From Ectothiorhodospira lacustris (GTDB taxonomy: Bacteria; Pseudomonadota; Gammaproteobacteria; Ectothiorhodospirales; Ectothiorhodospiraceae), in contig NZ_JAJNQN010000006.1 of NCBI RefSeq assembly GCF_022227845.1, positions 98,491-162,490 of the forward strand: DNA of 64,000 bases, in the 5' to 3' direction. Numbering within the stretch: position 1 is the first letter of the stretch; each line of letters opens with the position of its first letter. The notes beneath the pieces were generated by a model. The model worked only from the letters and a program-made list of their open reading frames with translations, was not told where the DNA came from and did no database searches. Position numbers and translations under genes: made by a program. Shown here piece after piece: positions 1-9,151 of this stretch.

Positions 1-207
1 CCCGACAACATCCGCATCCTGGAGTCTCTGATCGAGACCGGTCTGATGTCCAGGGATGACGCCCTGTTCCTGATGGACACCTACCGGAGCTTCAGGGACC
101 GGATCCACGAGCTGACCCTGCAGGAACTGCCCGCCAGGGTGCCGGCCTCGGACTGGGCACGGGAACGTGAGCAGGTGCGCGCCTTCTGGCGGCGCCTGAT
201 GACATAA
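1..207 (+). CDS. glnE: Glutamine synthetase adenylyltransferase/deadenylase, 3' end only
   Basis: The reading frame is open from the first base and ends at TAA 205-207, giving the last 68 residues. The tail has the GlnE C-terminal pattern: an N-I-R-I-L-E-S-L start, a G-L-M-S-R-D-D-A segment, and a helical end with R-D-R-I-H near the stop. GlnE adds and removes AMP on glutamine synthetase in response to nitrogen status. Only the distal part of the C-terminal adenylyltransferase domain is visible, so no catalytic motif can be checked. A glnE-ilvE order is known in other gammaproteobacteria (for example Pseudomonas), which supports the call. Confidence 0.8.
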   Translation, partial: PDNIRILESLIETGLMSRDDALFLMDTYRSFRDRIHELTLQELPARVPASDWAREREQVRAFWRRLMT

Positions 208-298
208 CAGCGATCATGAAGGGGCGTGTGCGCCGGGTTCCGCGCCGTCCCATGCCTGACCCGGGAACCCCATATCGAAATTCGAGAGGAAACGTTTC

Positions 299-1222
299 AT
301 GCCCACCATGGCCGAACGCGATGGTCTGATCTGGTACGACGGCGAGATGGTGCCCTGGCGCGAGGCCAAGACCCATGTACTCACCCATACCCTTCACTAC
401 GGCATGGGGGTATTCGAAGGGGTACGCGCCTACCAGACGGAGCGTGGCACGGCCATCTTCCGGTTGGAAGAGCACACCCGCCGTCTGTTCCGCTCCGCCC
501 ACATCCTGGGCATGTCCATCCCCTACACGCCTGCCGAACTCAACGCCGCCCAGGTGGCTGCGGTGCGTGACAACGGTCTCAAGAGCGCCTACCTGCGGCC
601 CATGTGCTTCTTCGGTGCCGAGGGCATGGGACTGCGCGCCGATAACCTCAAGGTTCACGTTATCGTGGCCGCGTGGGAATGGGGCGCCTACCTGGGTGCG
701 GAAAACATGGAGCGGGGCATCCGGGTCAAGACCTCGTCCTACAACCGCCACCATGTCAACGTGACCATGTGCAAGGCCAAGGCCAACGGCAACTACATGA
801 ACTCCATGCTGGCTCTGCAGGAAGCCCTGGCCTGCGGCTGTGACGAGGCCCTGTTGTTGGATACCGAAGGCTATGTGGCCGAGGGTAGCGGCGAGAACTT
901 CTTTTTGGTTACCGACGGCGTGATCTATACGCCGGAGCTCACTTCCGCCCTGGACGGCATCACCCGTCGAACCATCATGACCCTGGCCGAGGAATGCGGT
1001 ATTCCGGTGCGGGAAAAGCGCATCACCCGTGACGAGGTCTATGCAGCCGACGAGGCCTTTTTCACCGGCACGGCGGCGGAAGTCACGCCCATCCGTCAGC
1101 TGGATGGCCGCAGTATCGGCCATGGCGGTCGCGGCCCCATCACCGAGAAGCTGCAGACCCTGTACTTCGACGTGGTCAAGGGCCGTCATCCCAAGCATGA
1201 GGGCTGGCTGACCTACGTCTAG
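299..1222 (+). CDS. ilvE: Branched-chain amino acid aminotransferase (class IV PLP enzyme)
   Basis: This 307-residue protein has the normal IlvE length. It catalyses the last, reversible transamination making leucine, isoleucine and valine in the cytoplasm. Visible family features are the N-terminal I-W-Y-D-G-E segment, G-V-F-E-G-V-R-A-Y near residue 40, the PLP-lysine region C-K-A-K-A-N-G-N-Y near residue 160, and E-G-S-G-E-N-F-F near residue 200. The start at 299 is preceded by AGAGGA (285-290) at 8 nt. A second in-frame ATG at 308 would place that site 17 nt away, so 299 is preferred. It lies 91 bp after glnE and is followed by a repeat-filled gap. Confidence 0.95.
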   Translation: MPTMAERDGLIWYDGEMVPWREAKTHVLTHTLHYGMGVFEGVRAYQTERGTAIFRLEEHTRRLFRSAHILGMSIPYTPAELNAAQVAAVRDNGLKSAYLRPMCFFGAEGMGLRADNLKVHVIVAAWEWGAYLGAENMERGIRVKTSSYNRHHVNVTMCKAKANGNYMNSMLALQEALACGCDEALLLDTEGYVAEGSGENFFLVTDGVIYTPELTSALDGITRRTIMTLAEECGIPVREKRITRDEVYAADEAFFTGTAAEVTPIRQLDGRSIGHGGRGPITEKLQTLYFDVVKGRHPKHEGWLTYV

Positions 1223-1297
1223 GGATGTTTCGAATCAGTCATTTCCGCGAATTTTGGATCTGTTATTGAGTTTTGGATCTGTCGTTGAGCTTTGGAT

Positions 1298-1442
1298 CCG
1301 TCATTCCCGCAAAAGCGGGAATCCAGCAACGGACTGACAACCCTGGGCTCCCGCTTTCGCGGGAGTGACGGCAAGGGGGCGCGGGAGTGACGGCAGGGGG
1401 GGCGGGAGTGACGGCAGGGGCGCGGGAGTGACGGCAGGGGGC
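1298..1442. repeat. Palindromic intergenic repeat (family A), composite with tandem half-units
   Basis: The stretch contains gtcattcccgc-aaaa-gcgggaat, then the complementary arrangement ctcccgctttcgcgggagtgacgg, then three further tandem copies of gcgggagtgacggcaggg. Each half-unit can form a short GC hairpin. The same element recurs in at least six other places in this window. It fills most of the 307-bp gap between ilvE and the zinc-finger gene. Just upstream (1250-1298) are three imperfect copies of ttttggatctgt, with no recognised function. Confidence 0.85.
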
Positions 1443-1529
1443 GCAAATATGAAATTAATAAATCAATAACAAAAGGTTCCTTCCGCACCGGCAATTCAGC
1501 CTTCATGCTTATCCTCATAAGGAGCCCTT

Positions 1530-1748
1530 ATGCCGAATCCACAGACCGCACTGAACCAGGACGCCTATCAGACGGCCAACACCCAGGTCGCCGTCAGCGT
1601 TAGCCACCGTGACCTGCCCCTGCACTGTCCCGCGCCGGGCACCGCCCTGTGGGCGTCCCATCCCCGGGTCTACCTGCCGATCCAGGATGCCCAGGACGGG
1701 CGCATCGTGTGCCCCTACTGCAGCACGGTCTATACCCTGGAAGACTGA
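1530..1748 (+). CDS. Small zinc-finger protein of the zf-CHCC (NdufS6-like) family
   Basis: This is a 72-residue protein with the metal-binding pattern of zf-CHCC proteins: L-H-C-P, then H-P-R-V-Y-L-P, then C-P-Y-C-S-T-V-Y near the C-terminus. These supply Cys, His, Cys and Cys ligands. The family is related to the NDUFS6 subunit of complex I, but the free-standing bacterial proteins have no firmly established role. AAGGAG (1518-1523) lies 6 nt before the ATG. In other proteobacteria such genes also sit next to ilvE or LPS genes. The domain assignment is by motif only. Confidence 0.8.
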   Translation: MPNPQTALNQDAYQTANTQVAVSVSHRDLPLHCPAPGTALWASHPRVYLPIQDAQDGRIVCPYCSTVYTLED

Positions 1749-1811
1749 TCGGGTGCGCGGCCGGGGATGAGGAGGGAAAGCCGGACTAAGCCTCCGTGCC
1801 AAGGTCTTCCC

Positions 1812-1900
1812 CTTACCCCAACCCCTCTCCCACAAGGGGAGAGGGGCTTGTTTTATCTCCCTTTTCCACTCGGGGGAGAAGGGTTGGGGATGAGGGGGAA
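1812..1900. repeat. Palindromic intergenic repeat (family B)
   Basis: The stretch has the form acccctctcccacaaggggagaggggc, a short spacer, then ctcccttttccactcgggggagaagggttggggatgaggg. It forms two hairpins whose outer arms (ccccaacccctc and gggttgggga) also pair. A close relative lies at 43228-43322, and shorter derivatives occur near 4845-4875 and 51227-51258. It occupies most of the 251-bp gap between the zinc-finger gene and cysD. Reading frames here are by-products of the repeat. Confidence 0.8.
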
Positions 1901-1999
1901 AGCCGGCCGTGACTCAATGCCGGGGCCTTCCATTCCCGAAGAGAAAGAAGCACCCTGTTTACAATCCGTTCAACCAAGGCCAGAGATCCACACCAGCCC

Positions 2000-2899
2000 A
2001 TGACCCTTACCCACCTGCAACGCCTGGAAGCGGAAAGCATCCACATCATGCGGGAAGTGGCCGCCGAGGCCGATAACCCGGTGATGCTCTATTCCGTCGG
2101 CAAGGACAGCGCCGTGATGCTGCACCTGGCCATGAAGGCTTTTCATCCGTCCGTGCCGCCGTTCCCCCTGTTGCACGTGGACACCCGCTGGAAGTTCCGC
2201 GAGATGTACGCCTTCCGCGACCGCATGGTCCGGGAACTGGGGCTGGATCTGCTGGTGCATATCAACCCCGATGGCGTGGAGAAGGACATTAACCCCTTCA
2301 CCCACGGTTCCGCTATCCACACCGACATCATGAAGACCGAGGCCCTCAAACAGGCCCTGAATCACTACGGTTTCGACGTGGCCTTCGGCGGCGCTCGGCG
2401 CGATGAGGAAAAATCCCGGGCCAAGGAGCGGGTGTTCTCCTTCCGTACCGCCCAGCATCGCTGGGACCCGAAGAACCAGCGCCCGGAGTTGTGGAAGCTC
2501 TTCAACACCCGCAAACTCCCCGGTGAGTCCATCCGCGTCTTCCCCCTGTCCAACTGGACCGAACTGGATATCTGGCAGTACATCCACCTGGAGAACATCC
2601 CCATCGTGCCCCTCTACTATGCGGCCATGCGCCCGGTGGTGGAACGCAACGGCACCCTGATCATGGTGGATGACGACCGCATGCCCCTGAACCCGGGCGA
2701 GACCCCCATGCTGCGCAGCGTGCGCTTCCGTACCCTGGGCTGCTATCCCCTCACCGGGGCCGTGGAATCCACCGCCGACACCCTGCCGGCCATCATCCAG
2801 GAGATGTTGCTCACCCGCACCTCTGAGCGCCAGGGCCGGGTCATCGACCACGACAGCGCCGCCTCCATGGAAAAAAAGAAGCAGGAGGGTTACTTCTGA
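2000..2899 (+). CDS. cysD: Sulfate adenylyltransferase subunit 2 (CysD)
   Basis: At 299 residues this is typical CysD length. It is the catalytic subunit of ATP sulfurylase, making APS from sulfate and ATP, and belongs to the PP-loop (PAPS reductase-like) superfamily. The PP-loop is [13 protein letters not shown] near residues 28-40. [22 protein letters not shown] and the C-terminal [13 protein letters not shown] are also CysD signatures. The stop overlaps the cysNC start in a TGATG junction, so the two subunits are translationally coupled. Confidence 0.97.
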   Translation: MTLTHLQRLEAESIHIMREVAAEADNPVMLYSVGKDSAVMLHLAMKAFHPSVPPFPLLHVDTRWKFREMYAFRDRMVRELGLDLLVHINPDGVEKDINPFTHGSAIHTDIMKTEALKQALNHYGFDVAFGGARRDEEKSRAKERVFSFRTAQHRWDPKNQRPELWKLFNTRKLPGESIRVFPLSNWTELDIWQYIHLENIPIVPLYYAAMRPVVERNGTLIMVDDDRMPLNPGETPMLRSVRFRTLGCYPLTGAVESTADTLPAIIQEMLLTRTSERQGRVIDHDSAASMEKKKQEGYF

Positions 2900-4806
2900 T
2901 GGCTCACGTCTCCGATCTGATTGCCAGCGACATCGAGCAATACCTGCACGTCCACCAGCACAAGGGCCTGCTGCGTTTCATCACCTGCGGCAGCGTGGAC
3001 GACGGCAAGAGCACCCTCATCGGGCGCCTGCTGTATGAATCCCATATGCTGTTCGAGGACCACATGACCGCCCTGCAGGCCGACTCCCGCCGCTGGGGCA
3101 CCCAGGGAGAAGAGATTGACTTCGCCTTGCTGGTGGATGGGCTGGCGGCCGAGCGGGAGCAGGGCATCACCATCGACGTGGCCTACCGTTTCTTCTCCAC
3201 CGAGCGGCGCAAGTTCATCGTTGCCGACACCCCGGGGCACGAACAGTACACCCGCAACATGGTCACCGGTGCCTCCACCGCCGATGCCGCCATCCTGATG
3301 GTGGACGCCCGCAAGGGCATTCTCACCCAGACCCGGCGCCACAGCTATCTGGTGTCCCTGCTGGGGATCCGCGCCATCGTGGTGGCCGTCAACAAGATGG
3401 ACCTGGTGGACTATTCCGAGCAGGTCTATCGCCGCATCCGCGATGATTACGAGGCCTTCGCCCGACAGATCGGCGTGGAGGCAGTGACCTTCATCCCGGT
3501 CTCCGCCTTCAAGGGCGACAACATCGTCAGCCCCAGCCCTCACATGGACTGGTATCGTGGCCCCACCCTCATGGGCTATCTGGAGACGGTGGAGATCGAC
3601 GAGGACCGCATGCAGGCGGCGCCTTTTCGCCTGCCGGTACAGTGGGTCAACCGTCCCAACCTGGATTTTCGCGGCTATGCCGGCACCCTGGCCGGCGGTG
3701 TGGTGCGTCCCGGTGACCGCATCCGGGTCCAGCCCTCGGGGAAGGAGAGCACCGTGGCCCGCATCGTCACCCGGGACGGCGACCTGGAGCAGGCGGTGGC
3801 CGGTCAGTCCGTGACCCTCACCCTTGCCGACGAGATCGACATTTCCCGGGGTGACATGATCTCCGCCGCCCGGGAACCGGCGGGCACGGCCGACCAGTTC
3901 GAGACCACCCTGATCTGGATGCACGACGAGCCCCTGCTGCCGGGCCGCCAGTACCTGCTCAAACTGGGCGCCCGCACCGTGACCGCCTCCGTCACCGCCA
4001 TCAAGTATCAGGTGAACGTGAACACCCTGGAACACACGGCGGCGAAGAAACTGGAACTCAACGCCATCGGGGTCTGCAACATCAGCCTGGACCGGCCGGT
4101 GGCCTTCGACCCGTACACGGACAACCGGGACACCGGCGGCTTCATCCTGATCGATCGTCTGAGCAACAACACCGTGGCGGCGGGCCTGATCCACTTTGCC
4201 CTGCGCCGTTCCCAGAACATCCATCTGCAGCCGGTGGATATCAATCAGGAGGCCCATGCCCGGCTCAAGGGCCAGCGGCCCTGCGTGCTCTGGTTCACCG
4301 GCCTGTCGGGGGCGGGCAAGTCCACCATCGCCAACCTGGTGGAAAAGAAGCTGCACGCGGAAGGGCGCCACACCTATCTGCTGGACGGGGACAACGTGCG
4401 CCACGGCCTGAACAAGGACCTGGGCTTTACCGATGCGGACCGGGTGGAGAACATCCGCCGGGTGGGCGAGGTGGCCCGTCTGATGGTGGACGCGGGCCTG
4501 ATCGTACTCACCGCCTTCATCTCGCCCTTCCGGTCCGAACGGCAGATGGCGAGGGAACTGCTCAATGAGGGTGAGTTCCTGGAAATCTTCGTGGATACTC
4601 CCCTGGAAGCGGCGGAGGCCCGGGACCCCAAGGGGCTTTATCGCAAGGCCCGGCGGGGTGAACTGAAGAATTTCACCGGCATCGATTCGCCCTACGAGGC
4701 CCCCGAAGCACCGGAGGTCCATGTGGATACCACCCGCATGACCCCGGAAGACGCGGCGGAACTGATCGTGGAGCATATTCGCAACGCGGGCTATCTGGCG
4801 CCGTGA
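2899..4806 (+). CDS. cysNC: Bifunctional sulfate adenylyltransferase subunit 1 / APS kinase (CysN-CysC fusion)
   Basis: This 635-residue fusion begins with an EF-Tu-like GTPase: P-loop G-S-V-D-D-G-K-S-T near residue 32, D-T-P-G-H-E-Q-Y for G3 and N-K-M-D for G4. GTP hydrolysis by this half drives APS synthesis with CysD. From about residue 460 follows an APS kinase: P-loop [11 protein letters not shown] near 468, [15 protein letters not shown] and K-G-L-Y-R-K-A. The product is PAPS, the donor for sulfotransferases as well as for assimilation. A candidate sulfotransferase lies at 8223-8879. No sulfite or PAPS reductase is in the window. Confidence 0.97.
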   Translation: MAHVSDLIASDIEQYLHVHQHKGLLRFITCGSVDDGKSTLIGRLLYESHMLFEDHMTALQADSRRWGTQGEEIDFALLVDGLAAEREQGITIDVAYRFFSTERRKFIVADTPGHEQYTRNMVTGASTADAAILMVDARKGILTQTRRHSYLVSLLGIRAIVVAVNKMDLVDYSEQVYRRIRDDYEAFARQIGVEAVTFIPVSAFKGDNIVSPSPHMDWYRGPTLMGYLETVEIDEDRMQAAPFRLPVQWVNRPNLDFRGYAGTLAGGVVRPGDRIRVQPSGKESTVARIVTRDGDLEQAVAGQSVTLTLADEIDISRGDMISAAREPAGTADQFETTLIWMHDEPLLPGRQYLLKLGARTVTASVTAIKYQVNVNTLEHTAAKKLELNAIGVCNISLDRPVAFDPYTDNRDTGGFILIDRLSNNTVAAGLIHFALRRSQNIHLQPVDINQEAHARLKGQRPCVLWFTGLSGAGKSTIANLVEKKLHAEGRHTYLLDGDNVRHGLNKDLGFTDADRVENIRRVGEVARLMVDAGLIVLTAFISPFRSERQMARELLNEGEFLEIFVDTPLEAAEARDPKGLYRKARRGELKNFTGIDSPYEAPEAPEVHVDTTRMTPEDAAELIVEHIRNAGYLAP

Positions 4807-4881
4807 AGTCCGGTTTCCCTCCTGCTTTCCCGTGGAGAAGCGGTCTGTTTCACCCTTCTCCCACGGCGAGGCGGAGGGCTG

Positions 4882-5982
4882 TTGAGCCGTCTGGATACCA
4901 CCATGTCCGCGTCACCCGTAGACCGCCTTTCCCATCTCTTTGAAAAACGGCGCCTGTGGGTCTTTACCGCCCTGTTCGCCCTCTTCACCTTGGCCGGGGC
5001 CGGGCTGGTCTACCTCCACTTCGACGACACACCCGTACAGTTGGATCCCCGGCTGTTTTCCCCGCGGACCCTGGCCTTTTGCGCACTTCTGCTGTTGCTC
5101 TACTTTGTGGCCGATGGCCTGCGGCTCTATTTCACCGTCCGCGCCCTGGGCTACCGGCCGGGGCTGGGGTGCATGACCCGCCTGGTGTTCGTGAACCTCT
5201 TTGTCTCCAACATCACGCCTCTGGCCACGGGCGGGGGCTTTGTCCAGGTGTTGTACCTGCAGCAGGCGGGCATGCCCCTGGGCACCGCCACCGCCGCCAC
5301 CACCATCCGCACCACCCTGGCCATGGTGATGATCTTTGCAGCGGTTCCTCTGGTCCTGATGGCCGTCCCCGCGGTGGCCGACAAGGTGGCCTGGAGTGCT
5401 TCGCTGGCCCTCTCTCTGGGAGTGTTCATCGCCCTCTACCTGGGTTTCCTGTGGGTTTGCATTTTCCATACCGGACTGCTGGTTCGTCCCCTGGATGCCC
5501 TGCTGGGTCTGCTGGCGGCCAATGGTCTCATCCAACCGGCCAGGCAACGGCGCCGGCACTACCGGATGCGCCGTGAACTGATCCGTCTGCGTCATGGTTT
5601 CCGGGGTTTCCTGGCGGGGGGGCACCGTTTCCCGATGCTGGCGGTGCTCAGCACCCTGGCCTTCCTGGTGGTGCTGTTTTCTTTTCCCGCCATCCTGCTC
5701 CATGGTCTGGGCTACGAAGTGGGCTATCTGCAAGTGCTGGCCATCCAGGTGGTGACCACGTTCATCAGCTACTTCGCCCCCACGCCGGGGGCGTCGGGGA
5801 TCGCCGAAGGCAGTTTCGGGCACTTCTTCTCCGGACTGGTGACGGGGGGGCACCTGCTGCTGGTGGTCCTGGCCTGGCGCTTTCTCACCATCTATCTGGG
5901 CATGGTCGTCGGGTTGATCATCCTTCACCGGGATCTGTTGCATTTGTTTCGCAAGGACTTCCAGCCCCGTGCACCCACGTAA
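4882..5982 (+). CDS. YbhN/UPF0104-family polytopic membrane protein (MprF flippase-domain relative)
   Basis: This is a 366-residue inner-membrane protein with about eight hydrophobic segments, the first near residues 27-47. The conserved core includes N-L-F-V-S-N-I-T-P-L-A-T-G-G-G near residue 113 and Y-F-A-P-T-P-G-A-S-G-I-A-E-G near residues 297-310. These are hallmarks of the lysylphosphatidylglycerol synthetase transmembrane-region/YbhN/AglD2 group, whose members move or modify glycolipids. The start is uncertain: TTG at 4882 has ggaggg only 3 nt upstream, while ATG at 4903 (7 codons later) has only a weak GGA. Its end overlaps the next gene by 14 bp, implying a joint function with that glycosyltransferase. 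Confidence 0.85.
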   Translation: MSRLDTTMSASPVDRLSHLFEKRRLWVFTALFALFTLAGAGLVYLHFDDTPVQLDPRLFSPRTLAFCALLLLLYFVADGLRLYFTVRALGYRPGLGCMTRLVFVNLFVSNITPLATGGGFVQVLYLQQAGMPLGTATAATTIRTTLAMVMIFAAVPLVLMAVPAVADKVAWSASLALSLGVFIALYLGFLWVCIFHTGLLVRPLDALLGLLAANGLIQPARQRRRHYRMRRELIRLRHGFRGFLAGGHRFPMLAVLSTLAFLVVLFSFPAILLHGLGYEVGYLQVLAIQVVTTFISYFAPTPGASGIAEGSFGHFFSGLVTGGHLLLVVLAWRFLTIYLGMVVGLIILHRDLLHLFRKDFQPRAPT

Positions 5983-8200
5983 GCGCAGCCTTCGCATCGT
6001 CTTTTTCATCGTCCTGTGCCTGCTCATCTTGCTGGTGGGCTACAAGCTCTACCTGAGCTTTTTCAAGGCCGGTTTCGAGGCCCTGCACGTGGAGCAACTG
6101 GAACGTATCGAAACCACCTTGGCAGGTCGGGAGTCCTTCAGCTTCGCTGTGGTGGGGAACATCAACAACTCCATCGGCCTGTTCGAGCGCCGCATGATCC
6201 CCGTGCTCAACCGTTCCGATCTGCAGTTCATGATCTCGGCGGGCAATGCGGTCAGCGGCGGCGGGGAAGATAACTACCAGGCCATTTACGGCACCCTGGG
6301 ACGGCTGCAGATCCCCTATCTGCTCACCTTCGGTGAGACCGAACACAGCGAGTTCGGCAGTTTCCGCTTCTACGACTACTTCGGCCCCTACTTCTTCTCT
6401 TTTTCCGTGGGCGAGGCCGGTTTCATCTTCCTGGACGTGACCGGCAAGACTCCCCATGCCTGGCAGCGGCGCTGGCTGGAAGGGGAACTGGAGAGCCTGT
6501 CACGGAATGCCCGGCACCTGTTCGTCTTCCTGGGTGAGCCCATTTTGCCCGAGCAGATCATGCACGACCCCGACGCCTTCCGTCTCTCCGAACAGCCGGC
6601 GTTCAGGGCGGACCTGTTGCGCCTGTTCGAGCACTACGGGGTGGATGCGGTGTTTTCGGCTTCGCTGCCCATCTATGACCGCCGGTTCCGTGATGGCTCC
6701 CAGTTCGTGGTGACCGGGGGCGGCGGCGGCCTGCTGTCCGGCGACGAAGGCAGCTATCACCACTTCGTGCGGGTGGATGTGGGTCCCGAAGGGGTGGGCA
6801 TCAGGGTGGTCCCGGTGGACCCGGTGCAGAACCGGGTCCTGCGCCTGCTGGAAAACCTCTGGTTCATCGTCTATTCCCTCTTCTACGTAGGCTATGTCAA
6901 TTTCCTGCTGCTGGTGTGCGTGGTGATCCTGGTGGCGATCCGGCTCTACCGGGCCATCTTCGTGGAGAAGAACTACTACCGGGATTTCGAGTTGGACGAC
7001 GTGCCGCCGTCCAGCCGTCCCCTGCGGGTGATGATGTTCACCAACAACTATCTGCCCTTCATCGGCGGGGTGCCCATCTCCATTCAGCGACTGGTGGACG
7101 GCCTGACCCGGGGCGGTGCCCAGGTGCGTGTGGTGGCTCCCTGCTACGGGGAGGGGCGAGAGACGGACCCTCGCGTGCTGCGGGTGTCGACGTGGCTGGC
7201 CTGGGGGGAGGGCGGGTCGTTCCGGCTGGCCAATCCCCTGTCTCTCCGCTTGTTCCGTGAGGCGAGGGCCTTCAGGCCGGACATCATCCATGTTCATCAT
7301 CCCTTCTGGCTGGGATCCCTGGGCCTGTGGCTGGGACGCAGGCTGAAGGTGCCCGTGGTCTACACCTACCATACCCGTCTGGAGCATTTCGCCCACTATG
7401 TGCCGGTGCCGGGGTTGCTGTTCAGGAACCTCATTTCCCACTATCTGGTGGAACGGTTCGGCAGCAAGTGCGACGGCGTGATCGTGCCCACCCTGTCCAC
7501 GGAAGAATATCTGCACGTGATCGGGGTGCGTTCACAGATTCTGGTGAAGCCCACCGGCGTGGACGTGAAGGCCTTGCAGACGGTGGACAAAGACCGGGTG
7601 GACCGGCTGCGCCGCCGCCATGCCCCGGCGGATGAATTGTTGCTGGTGACCGTGTCCCGCCTGAGCAAGGAGAAGAACATCGATTTCCTGCTCCAGGGGG
7701 TGGCCTGGGTGCGCCGCCATACGGCGGTGGCCTTTAGCCTCCTGATCATCGGTGAAGGACCCGAGCGGGGCCATCTGGAGCAGCGCTGCCGGGAACTGGC
7801 CCTGTCGGGCACCGTGACCTTGGTGGGGGCCGTGCCCCCCGACGCGGTGACCGATTACTACCATCTGGCCGACGTCTTCGTCTTTGCCTCCCAGGCGGAG
7901 ACCCAGGGCATGGTGATCCTGGAGGCCATGGCCGCCGGTCTGCCGGTGGTGGCGGTGCGCTCCAGCGGGATCGACGACGTGGTGCAGAACGACATCAACG
8001 GCTATAAGACCGGAGAGCATCCCGCCGAGTGGGGCGAGCGACTGCAGACGGTGTTGGAGGATGCGGTGCTGCGGGCCCGGCTATCGGCCCAGGCCCGTCG
8101 GTTTGCCCGCCAGTACGACATGGGCCGCGTCAGTGAGGACGTTGCCCTGTTCTATCGGCGCCTGATCATGCTGGCGGAGCGCCGGCGCAATGCGGCCTGA
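5969..8200 (+). CDS. Membrane-anchored fusion: degenerate calcineurin-like phosphoesterase domain plus GT4 glycosyltransferase
   Basis: This 743-residue protein has a transmembrane segment (about 9-31), a periplasm-facing candidate domain (55-285), a second hydrophobic segment (about 293-328), then a GT4 domain (352-735). The GT4 part has the G-G-V-P donor-loop region (366-369), H-V-H-H-P-F (441-446), Y-T-Y-H-T-R (465-470) and the E-x7-E pair E644/E652. It resembles diacylglycerol glucosyltransferases. The first domain follows a metallophosphoesterase layout, but the expected metal ligands are replaced: G-N at 63-64, G-N at 92-93, G-E-T-E at 122-125, G-E-P at 189-191 and A-S-L-P at 231-234. 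The GTG start overlaps the upstream flippase-like gene. Lipid-glycosylation function is inferred. Confidence 0.8.
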   Translation: MHPRKRSLRIVFFIVLCLLILLVGYKLYLSFFKAGFEALHVEQLERIETTLAGRESFSFAVVGNINNSIGLFERRMIPVLNRSDLQFMISAGNAVSGGGEDNYQAIYGTLGRLQIPYLLTFGETEHSEFGSFRFYDYFGPYFFSFSVGEAGFIFLDVTGKTPHAWQRRWLEGELESLSRNARHLFVFLGEPILPEQIMHDPDAFRLSEQPAFRADLLRLFEHYGVDAVFSASLPIYDRRFRDGSQFVVTGGGGGLLSGDEGSYHHFVRVDVGPEGVGIRVVPVDPVQNRVLRLLENLWFIVYSLFYVGYVNFLLLVCVVILVAIRLYRAIFVEKNYYRDFELDDVPPSSRPLRVMMFTNNYLPFIGGVPISIQRLVDGLTRGGAQVRVVAPCYGEGRETDPRVLRVSTWLAWGEGGSFRLANPLSLRLFREARAFRPDIIHVHHPFWLGSLGLWLGRRLKVPVVYTYHTRLEHFAHYVPVPGLLFRNLISHYLVERFGSKCDGVIVPTLSTEEYLHVIGVRSQILVKPTGVDVKALQTVDKDRVDRLRRRHAPADELLLVTVSRLSKEKNIDFLLQGVAWVRRHTAVAFSLLIIGEGPERGHLEQRCRELALSGTVTLVGAVPPDAVTDYYHLADVFVFASQAETQGMVILEAMAAGLPVVAVRSSGIDDVVQNDINGYKTGEHPAEWGERLQTVLEDAVLRARLSAQARRFARQYDMGRVSEDVALFYRRLIMLAERRRNAA

Positions 8201-8222
8201 GGGGGAGGAGGGAATGCTTTAT

Positions 8223-8879
8223 TCAGCCATCGAACCGGTAGCCGAACATCTCGATATCCTCCCGGTAGTGCTCGGCCACCATCCGGGCCGTCTCGTCGGT
8301 GTAGTAGCGACGGAAGTCGTCCCGCCCCTCCGCCTTGCGTCGGTGGGGCAGGGCGACCCGGGGGATGCCGATGCGGTCGCAGATGGTGTCGAAATCCTCC
8401 TGCAGGGACTCGTAATGGCCGATGAAGTCCACGATCCGGTTACCCCGCAGATCCACCACATAATCCCGCTGCAGTTCCCGTGACGTATCCAGCAGGTAGT
8501 TCCAGGGTCGTTCCGGGTCGAACTTCAGCCTGACGAACTGCTCGAAGGTCTCCACCCCTTCCAGGACATGGGGCCGTTCCTTGCGGATATGAAAGAACGA
8601 GCTTACCTGCAGGTCCCAGGGATTGCGCACGAACACGAACTTGAACAGCCCGTCATAGAGTTCCGCCGGCAGCATCTCCCGGGCGGCGATGGCCTTGGCA
8701 TGGCGGGGAAACTTGGTGCCGATGCGATGCCCGGACACCTGGTCCAGCTTGTTGGCGAGGAACATGGGCACGCCCCAGGGACCCTGGTAGCGGTATTTCG
8801 ACAGGGCCGCCCGCACGCTGGTGCCGCCCGTCTTGGCGATGTGGACGAACAGGAAGTTGTGTTTCAGGGACAGGAGCAT
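8223..8879 (-). CDS. Sulfotransferase family 2 protein (PAPS-dependent)
   Basis: This 218-residue protein has the two cofactor motifs of Sulfotransfer_2 enzymes: the 5'-phosphosulfate loop F-V-H-I-A-K-T-G-G-T-S-V at residues 11-22 and the 3'-phosphate segment F-V-F-V-R-N-P-W-D near residue 85. The middle has Y-L-L-D and the conserved G-H-Y-E-S-L-Q-E-D-F. Such enzymes sulfate carbohydrates or lipids at the membrane. PAPS could come from CysNC about 3.4 kb away. It is convergent with the phosphoesterase-glycosyltransferase gene (23 bp between stops). A hexanucleotide repeat tract lies 44-91 bp upstream of its start. The acceptor is unknown. Confidence 0.85.
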   Translation of the reverse strand: MLLSLKHNFLFVHIAKTGGTSVRAALSKYRYQGPWGVPMFLANKLDQVSGHRIGTKFPRHAKAIAAREMLPAELYDGLFKFVFVRNPWDLQVSSFFHIRKERPHVLEGVETFEQFVRLKFDPERPWNYLLDTSRELQRDYVVDLRGNRIVDFIGHYESLQEDFDTICDRIGIPRVALPHRRKAEGRDDFRRYYTDETARMVAEHYREDIEMFGYRFDG

Positions 8880-8922
8880 GGGGAATGAAAGTCCTGGATT
8901 GGATCTGAAATTGTGAAAAGGT

Positions 8923-9015
<93 letters not shown>

Positions 9016-9064
9016 CTGCTGTTACTGCCGCTTCCCTTGCCGTCACTCCTGCTTCTTCCTCTGC

Positions 9065-9151
9065 CGTCACTCCCGCGAACGCGGGAGCCCAGAATTCAAA
9101 ATCGTCAGTCTCTCACTGGATTCCCGCTTTCGCGGGAATGACGGGTAATCC
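9065..9151. repeat. Family A palindromic repeat, left direct-repeat copy flanking the rhombosortase block
   Basis: This composite of two inverted half-units (ctcccgcgaacgcgggag and attcccgctttcgcgggaat) is joined by a spacer containing agaattcaaaat. It is 87 bp and matches 11582-11668 in the same orientation with three mismatches by eye. The following 320 bp up to the rhombosortase start hold no convincing gene. A nine-codon frame ending just before that start is probably chance. Confidence 0.85.

Noticed and set aside
92..1198. 368-codon minus-strand open frame opposite ilvE
   Set aside because: It is antisense to a fully supported aminotransferase and shows no family motif.
1767..2003. 78-codon plus-strand frame upstream of cysD
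   Set aside because: It is the translation of the family B repeat, with no ribosome site or conserved sequence.
2890..4776. 628-codon minus-strand open frame opposite cysNC
   Set aside because: It mirrors a clear CysN-CysC fusion; its composition (His/Gly/Val-rich) is typical of antisense frames in GC-rich genes.
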